DNA of 64,000 nucleotides from Celoporthe dispersa (taxonomy: Eukaryota > Ascomycota > Sordariomycetes > Diaporthales > Cryphonectriaceae): NCBI GenBank assembly GCA_016584495.1, contig WAID01000006.1:434001-498000 (forward strand), given 5' to 3'. Position 1 is the stretch's first letter; each line of letters opens with the position of its first letter. The translations under genes and the position numbers were made by a program. A model generated the notes under the pieces. It ran no database searches. It had not been told where the DNA came from and worked only from the letters and a program-made list of their open reading frames with translations. Shown here piece after piece: positions 1 to 10,619 of the stretch.

Positions 1-246
1 AATCGACGTGCCCGGGAGCCTGCACCCATTCGGAACCGAAGTGCCTGAGACGTACGGCCCCAGGAGCGACCGACACTCTTCGCTTGTGTTGACAGCTAGG
101 ATGGCACAACCGATGGAATCTATAACGACTTCCCGGGCCTTCTCCAGAATATCGGGCCTGGTGACCTGGTAGTGGAAGACATAGTCTTTGATATCGACAA
201 TGACCTGGTCCCACGAAGGGGTGTTGTCTTTCCCGAGAGAGCCCAT
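1..246 (-). CDS. MmgE/PrpD-family (2-methylcitrate dehydratase-like) protein, N-terminal part
   Basis: The minus strand starts at an ATG at 244-246 and stays open for 82 codons to the window edge, so only the N-terminus is present. The segment has the family opening: a helix reading DYVFHYQV, then EKAREVVIDSIGCAILAV, then a LLGPYVSGTSVPNG stretch, as in PrpD/MmgE proteins (normally about 480-550 aa). These enzymes dehydrate 2-methylcitrate; in fungal alkylcitrate clusters homologues dehydrate alkylcitrates. A citrate synthase-like gene, an HR-PKS and a TauD dioxygenase lie within 20 kb, so a role as alkylcitrate dehydratase is inferred rather than shown. A primary-metabolism methylcitrate dehydratase is the alternative. 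It is divergent from the MFS gene to the right, sharing roughly 1 kb of upstream DNA. Confidence 0.85.
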   Translation of the reverse strand, partial: MGSLGKDNTPSWDQVIVDIKDYVFHYQVTRPDILEKAREVVIDSIGCAILAVNTSEECRSLLGPYVSGTSVPNGCRLPGTSI

Positions 247-1321
247 CCTGACGAGTGTCTTATTTTGCTCCACTAGCCTTGAATTCGAATGGCTCACAGT
301 ATGTTGCTCGAGACTGCCCAAGTATGCAGATTTGATGCTCCGTGGTGGTCGGCCGTGTGCTTTAGAGGTCTGCCTGGGTACTACCTGGTGTCGTTTGACT
401 CCCCGGCGTGATTTGCCGGCACCAAATCTTGTATCGAAGGAGTGGGAAAAAGGATCTCGATGTAACTTCGCGTCGTGTACCCAAAACCTTAGAAAACCAC
501 AAGGTTGATCACACGCCTAATCAAATATGGGCCTTGCCTTGGCAGCCTTCCTCAATATTGCTACATATACATCTATCGTGATATGTGATGCTCGTAGGGG
601 CTCCCTCCTTCCAAATGATAATATACAGCATCGGCCTAGTCAATAGTAGAAACTTAAACAAGGGAGCTGACTCCGGACAACTTTAAAAACAGGGGCTTAC
701 TCTAGAATATAAACAGTGCTCAATTGACTGTGTGAGCATGGGGCAGCACAAGCATTCCGTGGATCTCAAACATTGCGTGATTTTAACTTTGGGGCTCTGT
801 ATGCTGCCATCCGGAAGGCAACTTTGATATCCAAATCGGGAAGCACTCCCTGCTGGCGAGCATCCTAATCATCCCATCAAGATGTGTGAGCCTATGCAGG
901 CCTTTAGGGTGTTTTTTTTTTGGGGGGGGGTCCGACAGCGGCGGTGAGTAGTTGATCAGGTTCCTGGAGGTAAATTATGAACTAGTCTATGGAAGAAGAG
1001 AACATCTATTCCCCATAACAACGCATCTTGGCTTCATTGCTTATTATTGAGGAACAAAGACGGCCAAAGTCTGTTCTCACAGTGCCCTTATCATACATTA
1101 CCCAAATATTACCGCTCTAGTAAATACGCCATGTCATCCGAGGAGTTGAGCCGCATGGAGGAGAAAGTCGAGATTACGACAGCTTTTGAGGTAAAGGCAG
1201 CTCAGCCAGCGACTGAGGAAGAGCATAAACAATCTCATGGCATAGCTATGGGCTCAAGTATGTTTGGCGGTTCTGACAGCCTCAGATTCCTTTTTAATTA
1301 CAGCATTGATTAACAAGGCAC
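247..1321. promoter_or_regulatory. divergent intergenic region between PrpD-like gene and MFS gene
   Basis: About 1.1 kb separates the two start codons and probably holds both promoters. A T-run followed directly by a G-run lies near 909-929. An open stretch starting with ATG at 1131 encodes an acidic 40-residue tail (SSEELSRMEEKVE...) that would suit the cytosolic N-terminus of the MFS protein, and a plausible intron (GTATGT at about 1258 to TTACAG near 1305) follows it. The splice does not join in frame to the MFS reading frame, so it is not included in the CDS. No recognised operator was seen. Confidence 0.4.
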
Positions 1322-2904
1322 ATGGTAGACACGTATACTGCCAATGTAGACAACGATGGCAATGGGAATCCTTACTCTATCTATACTCCAAAGCAGAAGC
1401 TCGCAATCGTCTTGGTGGCCAGCATAGCTTCCTTTCTATCGCCAGCGTCCGCTTCTATCTACTTTCCCGCACTCAATGCGATAGGTGCAGACCTTGGCGT
1501 TTCCCTTCAGGCTATGAATTGGACAATAACATCTTACATGGTACGTATTAGCCCATTATCAGACGGCTGGGCACGATCAATTGCTGATGCATAGAATCCC
1601 TATATAATTAGATCTTGCAAGGGATAGCTCCATCCTTCTTTAGCAGCTTGACGGACGTGGTTGGCCGACGACCGTGTTACCTGCTTTGCCTCGGGCTATA
1701 CATATCCGCCAATGTCGCGCTGGCCCTACAAAACAACTACTTTGCATTACTGGTCCTCAGGTGCTTGCAGAGCACAGGAAGCAGCGCGACCGCTCTCCTC
1801 GGCTCTGCCGTGATAGCTGATATTGCCACCACTGCTGAGAGGGGCACATACTATGGGTATGGATTGACAATCGTGGCTCTCGCTCCGTCCATAGCACCTG
1901 TCCTCGGTGGAGTCATCACACAGTACCTGGGCTGGCGGGCGGTTTTCTGGTTTCTCACCATTGTCGCTGGCACCATCCTCGTCTTCATGATCCTGTTCTA
2001 CCCGGAAACGTCCCGAAAAGTTGTAGGTAATGGCAGCTTGCCACCGCAAAAGTGGAATATTCCCCTGTGCACACTACTCACGGGTGCAGCGAGACAACAA
2101 ACGACATCGCAAGGTGAGGGCCCTGGCCCGGCCTCGCCAGTCAAGAAGAAGGTGGACTGGCGCTCGATGAATCCTTTTAGGACTGTCCGACTCATTTTCG
2201 AGAAACAGACGGGCGTGATTCTTGCTTACACCGCTCTGGGCTACGCGGCATTTTACTTTGTCACAGCAGCCATACCAGCAACTCTTGCCAAGATATATGG
2301 CTTGAGTGACCTACAAATCGGCCTCTGCTACATTCCACTCGGCGTTGGGTCTTTTCTGTCCACACAGATTGTCGGCCGCGCAGTCGACAAGAACTACCGC
2401 CGTCTCGCGCTACGCTTGTCATACCCCATCAAACGGAACCGCCAGGACAAATTAGGCTCATTTCCTATCGAGAGAGCACGCCTAGAAGTCGCCCTGCCTA
2501 TGGCCTTCGCCGCGAGCGCCACTATTCTAGCTTATGGCTGGATGGTGCACGCAAGGGCTCACCTTGCCGGACCGTGCGTTGTCTTGGTTGTTATTGGATT
2601 CTGCAACACTGGGACGATCAACGTCATGAGCACTTTGGTTATGGATGTGTATCCCAGGAGTGCGGCAACGGCAGCAGCGGCGACAAACTTGGCCAAATGC
2701 CTCTTGGGTGCTGCCGCGGCGGCAGTAGTCCAGCCTTTGATTTCCGCTCTAGGTTATGGCTGGGCTTATACGGTTGTGGCACTACTTTGGAGCTCGGCAA
2801 GTGTGTTGTTGTTCATCCCTATCCGCTATGGACCAAAGTGGCGCCAGGAGGAGGAGAAGGGGGAGGCAGTGGGCAGGAGTCAGGAGGGAGAGACCCCGAA
2901 ATGA
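1322..2904 (+). CDS. MFS drug/H+ antiporter (DHA1, Qdr-like), probable cluster exporter
   Basis: Two exons: 1322-1540 and 1612-2904. The 71-bp intron has donor GTACGT and acceptor TAATTAG, and gives 503 aa. The sequence shows the 12-TM DHA1 pattern: TM1 with SIYFPALNAIGADL, TM2 reading YMILQGIAPSFFSSL followed by the loop motif TDVVGRRP (DxxGRR), motif C-like APSIAPVLGG in TM5, and a central loop with VDWRSMNPFRTVRLIF typical of Qdr-type transporters. The C-terminus is a charged cytosolic tail. The likely role is export of the cluster product or self-protection at the plasma membrane; the substrate is unknown. The start at 1322 is the first ATG in the reading frame of the transporter; an upstream exon from 1131 is possible but does not splice in frame. 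It is convergent with the dioxygenase. Confidence 0.86.
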
Positions 2905-3338
2905 GATTTTCACTTCTGCTGCTCGCTGTGTTGAGACTAGTAGCACAGGTGCCACCCAAATCATAGAGGACTCGGTAGTGACAGAACGGGGCAGCATGGG
3001 AAGGAGAGTGATAACCAAATTTATGGAGCTTTGTAGAGACTAGATGTTTTGATAAAACTAGAATACTAAGGATTCCACTCAGTAGCATGTAAACATCTCG
3101 AGAGATTTAGATGTATCTTATATGTATGGGTGGAGTAAGTTTGTAAAAAGTTTGAACACAGCCGCTTTTTGCCGTTACATTATCCTAATTATTTGGAAGT
3201 GATGAAAAACAGCACGTTATGTTGGGATTCAAGACTTGAGCCATAGCAGACGTGGGAAAGTACATTGTTGACCTAATGGAAATTCAATCTGAGAAGCCTA
3301 TCACACATGAACGGCACATATTCCTTACCATGCTCGGT
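2905..3338. other. intergenic region between convergent MFS and dioxygenase genes
   Basis: A 434-bp spacer that should contain both 3' UTRs. No gene, repeat or RNA was recognised in it. Confidence 0.5.
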
Positions 3339-4642
3339 CTATTCTCTCTCCAGCGCTTCGGCGCGCCCAGAAGCCTCAGGGTCAAAGTATGGCCGCTCAC
3401 CAATACTCATAGCTCTAAACCCACGCCTATCGCCAAGTCCCTTGCCGAGATAGTCCGGCGTGGCTGTGTGCACCATCGACCTATTATCCCAGATGGCCAT
3501 ATCGTTGGAATTTGCCCAGCGATGGCGGACGTGAATGTCGTGGTTCAGCACGACCATCTCATGAATCCAGTCAAGAAGCTTGCGAGACTCTGTAGGGGTC
3601 ACACCATTGATCCTCTCGACGTGGTGGCCCAGGCAGTACACACTGTTCCATCCGCTCACGGGATTTGTCCGAACCCTTCATGAGACGTATAACCGTGAGC
3701 CGTTTTTCTTGAAATCAGGACTGCACAATGTACTTACACTGGATGAATGGCACGTATATGCTTTCCTACGTTCTCAGGGGGCGCCACGGGGATCCGTATA
3801 ATACGGAATACCATTCTTGGCGGCATTTTCATGGTACTTGGGCTGTCCACCGGTAAACGTGAGCGACGATAGGAACGACTGCATGGGCTTCGAAAGCCGG
3901 TCGAACACTTCATAGCCAGATGCCCAGACGGTATCACCGCCTGTCGATGGAATCTCGACCATGCGCAGCACCGCATAATCCGCAGGGACGTGCTCAAAGG
4001 TCGTGTCTGAGTGCCACATATGGTAGATCGGTGTCACGTTAGGATCCTGCAGCCGCGCCCGCGCCTTGTCCTTGTCGACGGGCTTGTCTTCGTGCGTGAT
4101 GACTGTGATTTCCTTATCGCCCAGCTGCTTTTCCTTGTGCATGAAGGGGAATATGTGGAGGCCTGAAGTAGGTGGTTTGCCGGACGCAAGGCCGAGCCTC
4201 TGAGCGAGGTCCTTCTGCAGCTCGACAGTCATGTCATCCTGAGCGCGGAAGAAAACAACTCCGCGGCGCGAGACTGATAGCAGGTTAGGATTACTGCATA
4301 AGAGCGGTGATTGACAAAGACAGAAGGCGTATCGAAATACTGTTACTTACCTGTGATAGCCAAGTCTCGGATCAACTGGTCAGAGTTCGGGGCTCGGAGC
4401 CACTCAGCAAGGTTGACATCTTGATACTCCCGGCCAATGTTGGGAGTGATTTCGAAGCTCTTGAACTGGTCCAGAGAGCCGCTGTATTTGAGAGGCTCCT
4501 TGTGCCCCGAGAGAAGCTCTGGGTCAACATATGTCTTAGCCTGAGGCAGCCCCTTGACAGGTTTGTCCACCACAGAGGGTGTAATAGCAGGCAAGATCTC
4601 TTCTGGCGTTGTCTCAAAGGTTGTCAGAGCTGAAGGCGCCAT
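3339..4642 (-). CDS. TauD/TfdA-type Fe(II)/2-oxoglutarate-dependent dioxygenase
   Basis: Three exons on the minus strand: 4351-4642, 3738-4273 and 3339-3675, with introns of 77 and 62 bp (GTAAGT donors). About 387 aa. The iron ligands are visible: the HSD of WHSDTTFEHVP (H-x-D) and the distal His in DNRSMVHTATPDY. The 2-oxoglutarate-binding Arg is probably in GDRRGFRAMSIGE. The N-terminal half contains RRGVVFFRAQ and the LAQRLG region usual for TauD. The family uses 2-oxoglutarate and O2 to hydroxylate or desaturate a substrate; homologues tailor maleidrides and other alkylcitrate products, which is the inferred role here. The reading frame is broken by one extra G in the G5 run at 3777-3781; removing it joins the frame exactly across the next intron, so an assembly error is more likely than decay. 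Confidence 0.9.
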
Positions 4643-6542
4643 ATTGATTGAAGTGGCAAAGGATTGAAAATGAACCTAAGACTAAAGTGTTTTCAAATGT
4701 GTGGGCTATACTTTGTATGACTGCTATTCAATTATTTGTTGAAGGGTGCTATCTGACTCAAACTTTTTATAGACAGCCTGCAGGCCTAAAGCCCTCTCAG
4801 CTTGGAAAGCCTTCTCAGCGAGGATCTCCTTATTTCTCATGACCCCGAGCTCGGAGTGTTATCGCACTCGAATGATATGCTTTCAGTGTATCCTCCAGCT
4901 GCATGAGTCTTTCCCCTCGCCATAGAGTTTGACCAGTTGCTGGTTTTCAGGGGCTTGCAGACTGTCATATCGACTGACACAAGGTTAGAGAGTAGCCCCA
5001 TAGATAGGATCAATCTACTGTGGTAAGCTGAAACTCAATGGGCACCTTGCTGAGTCCTAATGAGTTGTAATGGCCGCCATGTAGGAGAAGTAAAGCCTCA
5101 GTATCAAGAAGTATCAATGAAGTATCTACATGTAGCAACCCAAGAGGGTGATGGCTACACCCTGCCCAGAGAAGCTTATCTTGTTGGCATGAACACCATG
5201 GTAGCAGGAGAGCTTCAGAATTGTGTCTGCTTCCTTGTTTCCGTATATCATTAAAGTTTATGACACCTCGATGAGTATATGCATGTTGCACAGTATCTCA
5301 CATTGACTTTTGCTATACATTATTACCTTCCCTACAAAGAAGTCTTATCGGCCCTATCTGCAATCTTGTAGGATTCTGTGGTAGCAAAAGAGGATTTGAG
5401 CAAAAATTACGGGGCAGGCAAGCAGTAGTTATATTGGTAGACCTAAACATATCGATACACAACTCTCAGGGTATAATTTCCACACTTCGCCACCTAGTCT
5501 AACCAAAGTTTGGGGTGCCCTCATCCAATAATGAACCTTGCTTTGTAGGGACTTCTGTACCAGTACCCGATCTTCACTGGGATCTTGCAGAGGTCATCAG
5601 TATAGTAACTTGGCCCCAGACTTCCCAAGGGTTGTGGCAACATGTGAAAACTATATCCTGAGAGTTCGACAGAGGCTGGGCAATTCAGATATCCATAGGG
5701 GCCCACCAGTGTGCTTATTGTCCCATACCAGGCCTGCATTAATAAGGAGCAACTGGGTTTCTGAGTGGCCCACTTTGACCAAGAGGAGGCTGCTTGATGA
5801 GCTTGGTACTGTGCCCCAGTCTCTCCACTTTCCGCAGCTCCCGGACTGCACATCCCCCAAAGCAAGTGCTAAGCAATCCGGGAAGACGGCATCTCCCGTA
5901 TGGGGAACTATAGATGTGATAGGATGGTTGTGGGGTTAAGAGACTAGCTTCACAAACTGACGACGTCTCGTCGTGTGCACATGTTGTTTCGGAAATATTG
6001 TGTTCCTTCCGAAGCAAAATCCTCCCTCCATCTCCAAGGTAGTTGTAGGGAACCAGTGATTTGACTATTACCAGGGGTCCTGTTATCAAGCTGACCCTAA
6101 TGACAGATCTTTGAAGCCATATGCAGGGGATCAGAGGTTGGTTACGAAAACGACAAAGAAGTGGGTACCTGGAAAGGTGTTTGATTGGAACGCATTCTAG
6201 TGGTGCTTTGACCTCTGTGCCTAATGTGCTTGATATTTGGTTATTCACTAAATCAGTCCACGGCTGCACAGTCTACAGAGCTGATCCGAATGATGTATGA
6301 GAGATGTATACATAGTCAGATACTTAATTGCATGCTGAATCGCTAGGCGGAGGTTTAGAAAAGGTGCAAAAACTTCAAACCCTGCCACGACATGGAGATA
6401 ATGTGTTTGGCTAAGCTAAAGCCGAAGGAAAAGAGGTCGAGGCACAGGTGTTGTAGCTGACCATTGACAACCAGTCGCCTACAAGTGTCTAGAACTTATC
6501 AGCCACCACCTCCTCCTCCTGCCCTTGACTGTCTTCCCCACT
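4643..6542. other. 1.9-kb stretch without a recognised gene
   Basis: The region upstream of the dioxygenase and downstream of the citrate synthase-like gene. It has normal base composition and carries only short, unsupported open frames, none with a recognisable domain. It may include the dioxygenase promoter and old unrecognised repeats; nothing firmer can be said from the sequence. Confidence 0.4.
4845..4854. promoter_or_regulatory. palindrome CCGAGCTCGG upstream of the dioxygenase
   Basis: A perfect 10-bp palindrome 203 bp upstream of the dioxygenase ATG. Its first eight bases (CCGAGCTC) recur at 8537-8544, 223 bp upstream of the citrate synthase-like gene. It could be the site of a cluster regulator such as a Zn2Cys6 dimer. 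This rests on two copies only; none was seen upstream of the PKS or between SDR and BVMO. Confidence 0.3.
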
Positions 6543-8314
6543 TCAGTTGGGCAGGTGACCGACATAGAGCTGAAGAGGGCGCCACATGCGAGGCTTTGGG
6601 TCACCTAAGTTATTATGTAGTTAGTTATTTCGGGTCTGCACAGCGATGAGTGTTATTGGAAGAGATTATGGCAGGAGAGACTCACTCATAGACTCACGCC
6701 AGTGCGCAACCATCCCTGGAGTGCGACCGAGTAGGCACATGGGAAGAACGTAATCAGCTGGAATGCCACTGCTCCCCATATTGTCAGCAGTAGCACAGTG
6801 ACACTTGAGTATCGGGTTGGAAGAAGACTTGAGTTTAGGCAACCCATTCACTTACATTGCTTTGTAGACGAATGTCAGGAACAAATCAACATTGGCGCAG
6901 AGGTTGCGTGAGGTGAAGTATTCATCCTCCGAGGCGATTTTCTCGATCTCTAGGGCAACCTGGAGAATCTTGTCTGCCTTCAACTTTTCGGGGTCACTCG
7001 TAGCCTCCGCAATGAGCTCGCGGACGAAGACGGTTCTCGGGTCGGTGACCTGCGGGTAGTTGCCGTGTTGGTTCAGCGTTGTTAACTCGCTTAATCTGGT
7101 ATAACTTGGTGTCAAATGAGAACACGAACCTTGTACATTCTGTGCCCATAGCCAAAAAGCCGTTGTTTTCCCTGCTTTACCTGCTCAATAAGCCCGGGGA
7201 CGCCAGAAACATCCCCAACGGCTTCCAGCTGCTTGTATGCTACCTCCATGGCGCCGCCGTGTAGAATTCCTGCACCTGACAGGTTCGACGCGGCAGAACA
7301 GGACCATGGATCGCACAGCGTCGATGCAGCATGTAAGAACGCAGCCGTCGAGTTAGTAAGCTCCAGGTTTGCACAGAGAATCCATTGTCTGCTGAGAAGG
7401 CCGACGACCTTGGGGTCGGGCTGGCCGGTCTCAGTATTGATGAACCGGAGCATGTGAAGGACGTTCTCGGTGTACGAGTATTCCGGTTTGGGGGTTGCCA
7501 CTCTTTCTGCTTGAGGTGGCAGAATATCGCTGTTGCGATCATGGCGTATGTCCCCAGGAATTGGGGGATCTCGGCATCAGAGAGTGCCATATTGCCCTTG
7601 TAGAGATTCTTGCCACGGTGAGCCGGAATTTTCTCCGGTCGGGATGCTACATAGGCAGCGACAATAGAGGCTATACATGTCGCGGGGTGGGCGTCCAACC
7701 TGCACGATCAGCAGAAACAATGAGTATGAAAAGGACTGAGCTTTCTGGCTTTTTTTTAGGGACTGTCCATCTGCTTGTCACTTACGGCAGCTGCTTGATC
7801 ATAGAAATGATATTCTGCGGCAGAGGCGGCGTCGCGGCGATGGACCTGTTGAACACAGCAGCCTCTTCGTCCGTTGGCAGAGAGCCAAAGATCAGGAGGA
7901 AGGCAACGTGCTCGAAAGGTCGCCCAGAGCGATATAACTCGGGGACAGGAATTCCTCGGTAGTAAATCTCCCCAGCCTCACCGTCAACAAAGGTGACCTG
8001 AGATTGCACTACAATGTCTGGAGTTAATGTTTCTGATACGAAGAGAATATCTCAGATTTCGGTGCAATAGCAGAACACTCACTGCAGGCCGTGTTCTGAA
8101 AGCCCGGATCGAAGATACGAATTCCGTTCTCATGTTGATCGGCTGGGCTTCTGCCCTTATCCGGACATTTGATTTTCTTGAAGTCAGTGGCACGGATTGC
8201 ATTATGCTCAATGGAAAGACAGTAACTTTGACCAGTTCGGTTGTCAATTACCGTGAGCGTATCGTTGGGCTCCGAGACCACTTCGGAAGGTGCCTGCTCT
8301 CGAACAGAACCCAT
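6543..8314 (-). CDS. citrate synthase-like enzyme, probable alkylcitrate synthase
   Basis: Six exons on the minus strand: 8083-8314, 7786-8017, 7130-7699, 6856-7049, 6686-6768 and 6543-6604. Introns are 65-87 bp with GT-AG ends, and about 457 aa result, the usual length for fungal citrate synthase-like proteins. Landmarks: NRTGQSYCLSIEHNAIRATDFKK near the N-terminus, QVTFVDGEAGEIYYRGIPV, IPAHRGKNLYKGNMAL, the first catalytic His in GAGILHGGAMEV, the second in FGYGHRMYK, the catalytic Asp in NVDLFLTF, and the tail GRTPGMVAHWRES then MWRPLQLY. There is no obvious mitochondrial presequence. Members of this group condense an acyl-CoA or polyketide acyl chain with oxaloacetate; beside an HR-PKS and a PrpD homologue, an alkylcitrate synthase is the best call. 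One C is missing in a short CC run near 7498-7499, shifting the frame within exon 3; otherwise all exons join in phase. Confidence 0.92.
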
Positions 8315-8512
8315 ATTGAGATTTGATAGTACAAGCCACGTGTGCGTATTGTAACGGCGCAAAATTCACAGCTTGAACTGATGATAAGGTGTTGTGCTAT
8401 TGCGAGGAGCAGAGGATGGGGAACCTGAAATCGATGTTGAAGCGGTAATGGGTATGCCTGACGGCCTCTGATCAAGCAAGATGTTTCTTATGCCACTGGA
8501 ATCTCGCAGCGA

Positions 8513-8530
8513 GAATTACTACAGTAATTC
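8513..8530. promoter_or_regulatory. perfect 8-bp inverted repeat upstream of the citrate synthase-like gene
   Basis: GAATTACT-ac-AGTAATTC, two perfect 8-bp arms with a 2-bp spacer, about 200 bp upstream of the start codon. It lies next to CCGAGCTC at 8537-8544. A dimeric regulator site is possible, but no second copy was found. Confidence 0.3.
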
Positions 8531-8536
8531 TTACTG

Positions 8537-8544
8537 CCGAGCTC
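8537..8544. promoter_or_regulatory. CCGAGCTC motif shared with the dioxygenase promoter
   Basis: Eight bases identical to part of the palindrome at 4845-4854 and at a similar distance (223 versus 203 bp) from the start codon of a minus-strand cluster gene. A candidate cluster regulatory site only. Confidence 0.28.
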
Positions 8545-8599
8545 CACTCAATTGGGAATCCCGTCCTAGAACGCGCTTGTTTCCTAAATAAGAAGTATG

Positions 8600-9220
8600 T
8601 CGATAGCAATCGGTCGGCCTTGTATAGACACATGCATAGGGAAATCCACCTACCCCAAACCTTATTTAAAATCCACTAATCAACGCTCGGTAGGATCGAT
8701 CAACTAGGGAGTGAGACACAGTACAAGTAGTCAAAAACGACGGGCTACCATTTGGAATCAGGATCTGTAGGTTTCACAGCGAATAGACTCTCTGGACAAA
8801 TGATTCATCCGAACCTTGTTCTAAAGTTTATTGACCGAGGTTTTGTATTGTCAGTTAATCAGTCCATAGATAGCGAAGAATGATATGTTGTCTGAAGTCA
8901 GGATCTATAGACTTTACAATGAGTGGATCGATTGGACATACGGAATAGATCTACCCGAGCCTTAATTGTGATCCACGTAATCGGCATTCTATAGTTTCCG
9001 TTAACTCCTTCAATAAGCTTTTTATCTTACATCCGCGTGGTTTACCCTCTCGACTAATCGCCTCAGCTCCTATACGAACTACCTAAGTCCGTGAGGCTCA
9101 AAACAACTGGGGCGAAGAATGAATGACTAGTCACTTGAAAGTATGATCTGTAGACTTTCAAAGGATCGGTAGACTTCACAACGAGTCAAGCACTGCATGT
9201 CATTGGAACGGTAAATCCCT
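8600..9220. repeat. degenerate repeats of about 140 bp
   Basis: A sentence-like block recurs: GGATCTRTAG followed by a tract like ACTTCACAACGAGT appears at 8761, 8901, 9145 and 9163. Each is followed by a variant of ACCCGAGCCTTAATTGTGATCCACG at about 8652, 8811 and 8952. The spacing of the better copies is about 140 bp. They are diverged, not identical, and do not code for anything seen. Confidence 0.5.
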
Positions 9221-9619
9221 CCTTCACGGGTCAACTTCGGCCCCTATCTTGGTGGCAACATCCGATTGTAGTTGTGTGAATCGCAATTGTACCTGGTGCG
9301 TTCTTGCTGCTTGCCCTACAGCCGGGCGAATACTATTAACTCAGCCACTATACATAGGGGCAATAGAAAAAGACAGTTCACTGTAAGGTCACATAATGAA
9401 ATGACAAGGTAGACGAGGGGCGAAGGAATAGGTTTGATGAATCTTCCAGTAGCACTAAGATACCGTTTTTGTTGAACATCGGAACCCCAAGCTGTGACTA
9501 TTCTGCTCAAAAGGCCGCACCCAGCATTATGAAGAGTTACGGTCCAATCTACGCCCAACTGTGAGACGTCCATGTACGCCGTCCATAATTTAAGTCCCAA
9601 TCTTAGCCTCGACAACTAT

Positions 9620-10619
9620 TTACTCGGACTTTTGGGGCTGGAGGATTTCGAAGTCAACAAAGCCCAAGCCGACGAGTAGCCTCCGCAACATGTTCCCCTC
9701 CTGCATGCTTCACGGCGTTAGTACTTGGGATATTAAAGTTCAATGATCGCTTGACTTGCTCCACTTACCGAGCAACATGTTCAGCAATCATCCGCTCAAG
9801 CAACATGAGCACGGTCAAGATTGCAAGAAACGCCCCAACCCCGCCAGGATAACCTACTTCCCACATGGCGACACAGCTAGACAGAACAAGAGTTGCCTCG
9901 TAGCAAACCACGTATTTGCCCAGTCCCTTGAAGCGAAGTGGGACGACGCGTGGGAGAACGCGGTGTGTGATACGGAACCACGAGAACCAGTTCAGAAGCT
10001 GCACGCTAAGCCGGAACAGAGCAGCATCGTTCCAGTGGTAGCCGAGGAAGAACGGCACGCCTTGTTGGATCACTGTTGTCTGGAATATTGTCTTGATGAT
10101 GGTGGAGTTTGCTTTGGACCGTGAGATTTGCAGCAGCGCGGAGGAGAGGAGGAAGAGCGACATCAGGACGAGATCTATCTCGTCTGGCAGCGGATAGGTG
10201 CGAGTCTTCACGTACTTGGCGTAGTAACGGAAAAACTGAAGAGGCCCTGTCACTAGGTGGACAACCATGGGAATGTATGGGAATTTCTTTGCTTTGTTCG
10301 CCTTAGGTCCCATGTGCTTCACCGACTTGGGCACAAAAGGTGTGAAGATGGCGATGCGAAAAAGTAGCTCCAGTTCCGGGCTGTATCTGTTGAACACAGC
10401 CTTCAGTCCATCCATCGTATGGATGCTGGGCGCATTGCCGAGTAGAGGTGCTAAAACTGAAGAATTCATGACTTGGATGAGTTTGGGGGGAAGTGGAATG
10501 GCTTGGTCGTGATTATCGAGCATGAAAAAACAGGCAATTCTCCCTTGAGAGAGGGGGTACGCGGCGGGCGATGATCCAAGGCATATAAAAAGGAAAATGA
10601 TAAGCTGGCACCGAGTCAT
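9620..10619 (-). CDS. multi-pass membrane protein of unknown function
   Basis: The main exon 9769-10619 starts at ATG 10617-10619. At its 3' end a GTAAGT donor, a CTAAC branch site and an AG at 9708 suggest a 61-bp intron and a last exon 9620-9707, giving 312 aa; without splicing it would end at 9765. I do not recognise a named family. It begins with a hydrophobic signal-anchor-like stretch (LIIFLFICLGSS). Hydrophobic segments follow around YIPMVVHLVTGPLQFF, LVLMSLFLLSSALLQI, LFRLSVQLLNWFSWF and a final GAFLAILTVLMLLERM. The basic, tyrosine-rich loop YYAKYVKTRTYPLPDEIDLVL is distinctive. It is divergent from the HR-PKS with an 0.8-kb shared upstream region, so co-regulation is likely. It could be a transporter or a membrane-bound enzyme; no catalytic motif is evident. 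Confidence 0.72.

Larger units (their letters stand above)
8315..9619. other. 1.3-kb intergenic region with degenerate internal repeats
   Basis: Upstream region of the citrate synthase-like gene, with no gene recognised. It holds the palindromic sites at 8513-8544 and the degenerate repeats listed separately at about 8600-9220. Confidence 0.5.

Noticed and set aside
5739..6269. 176-codon open frame on the minus strand
   Set aside because: No recognisable motif and a composition unlike the neighbouring coding exons; overlapping frames on the other strand are equally open.
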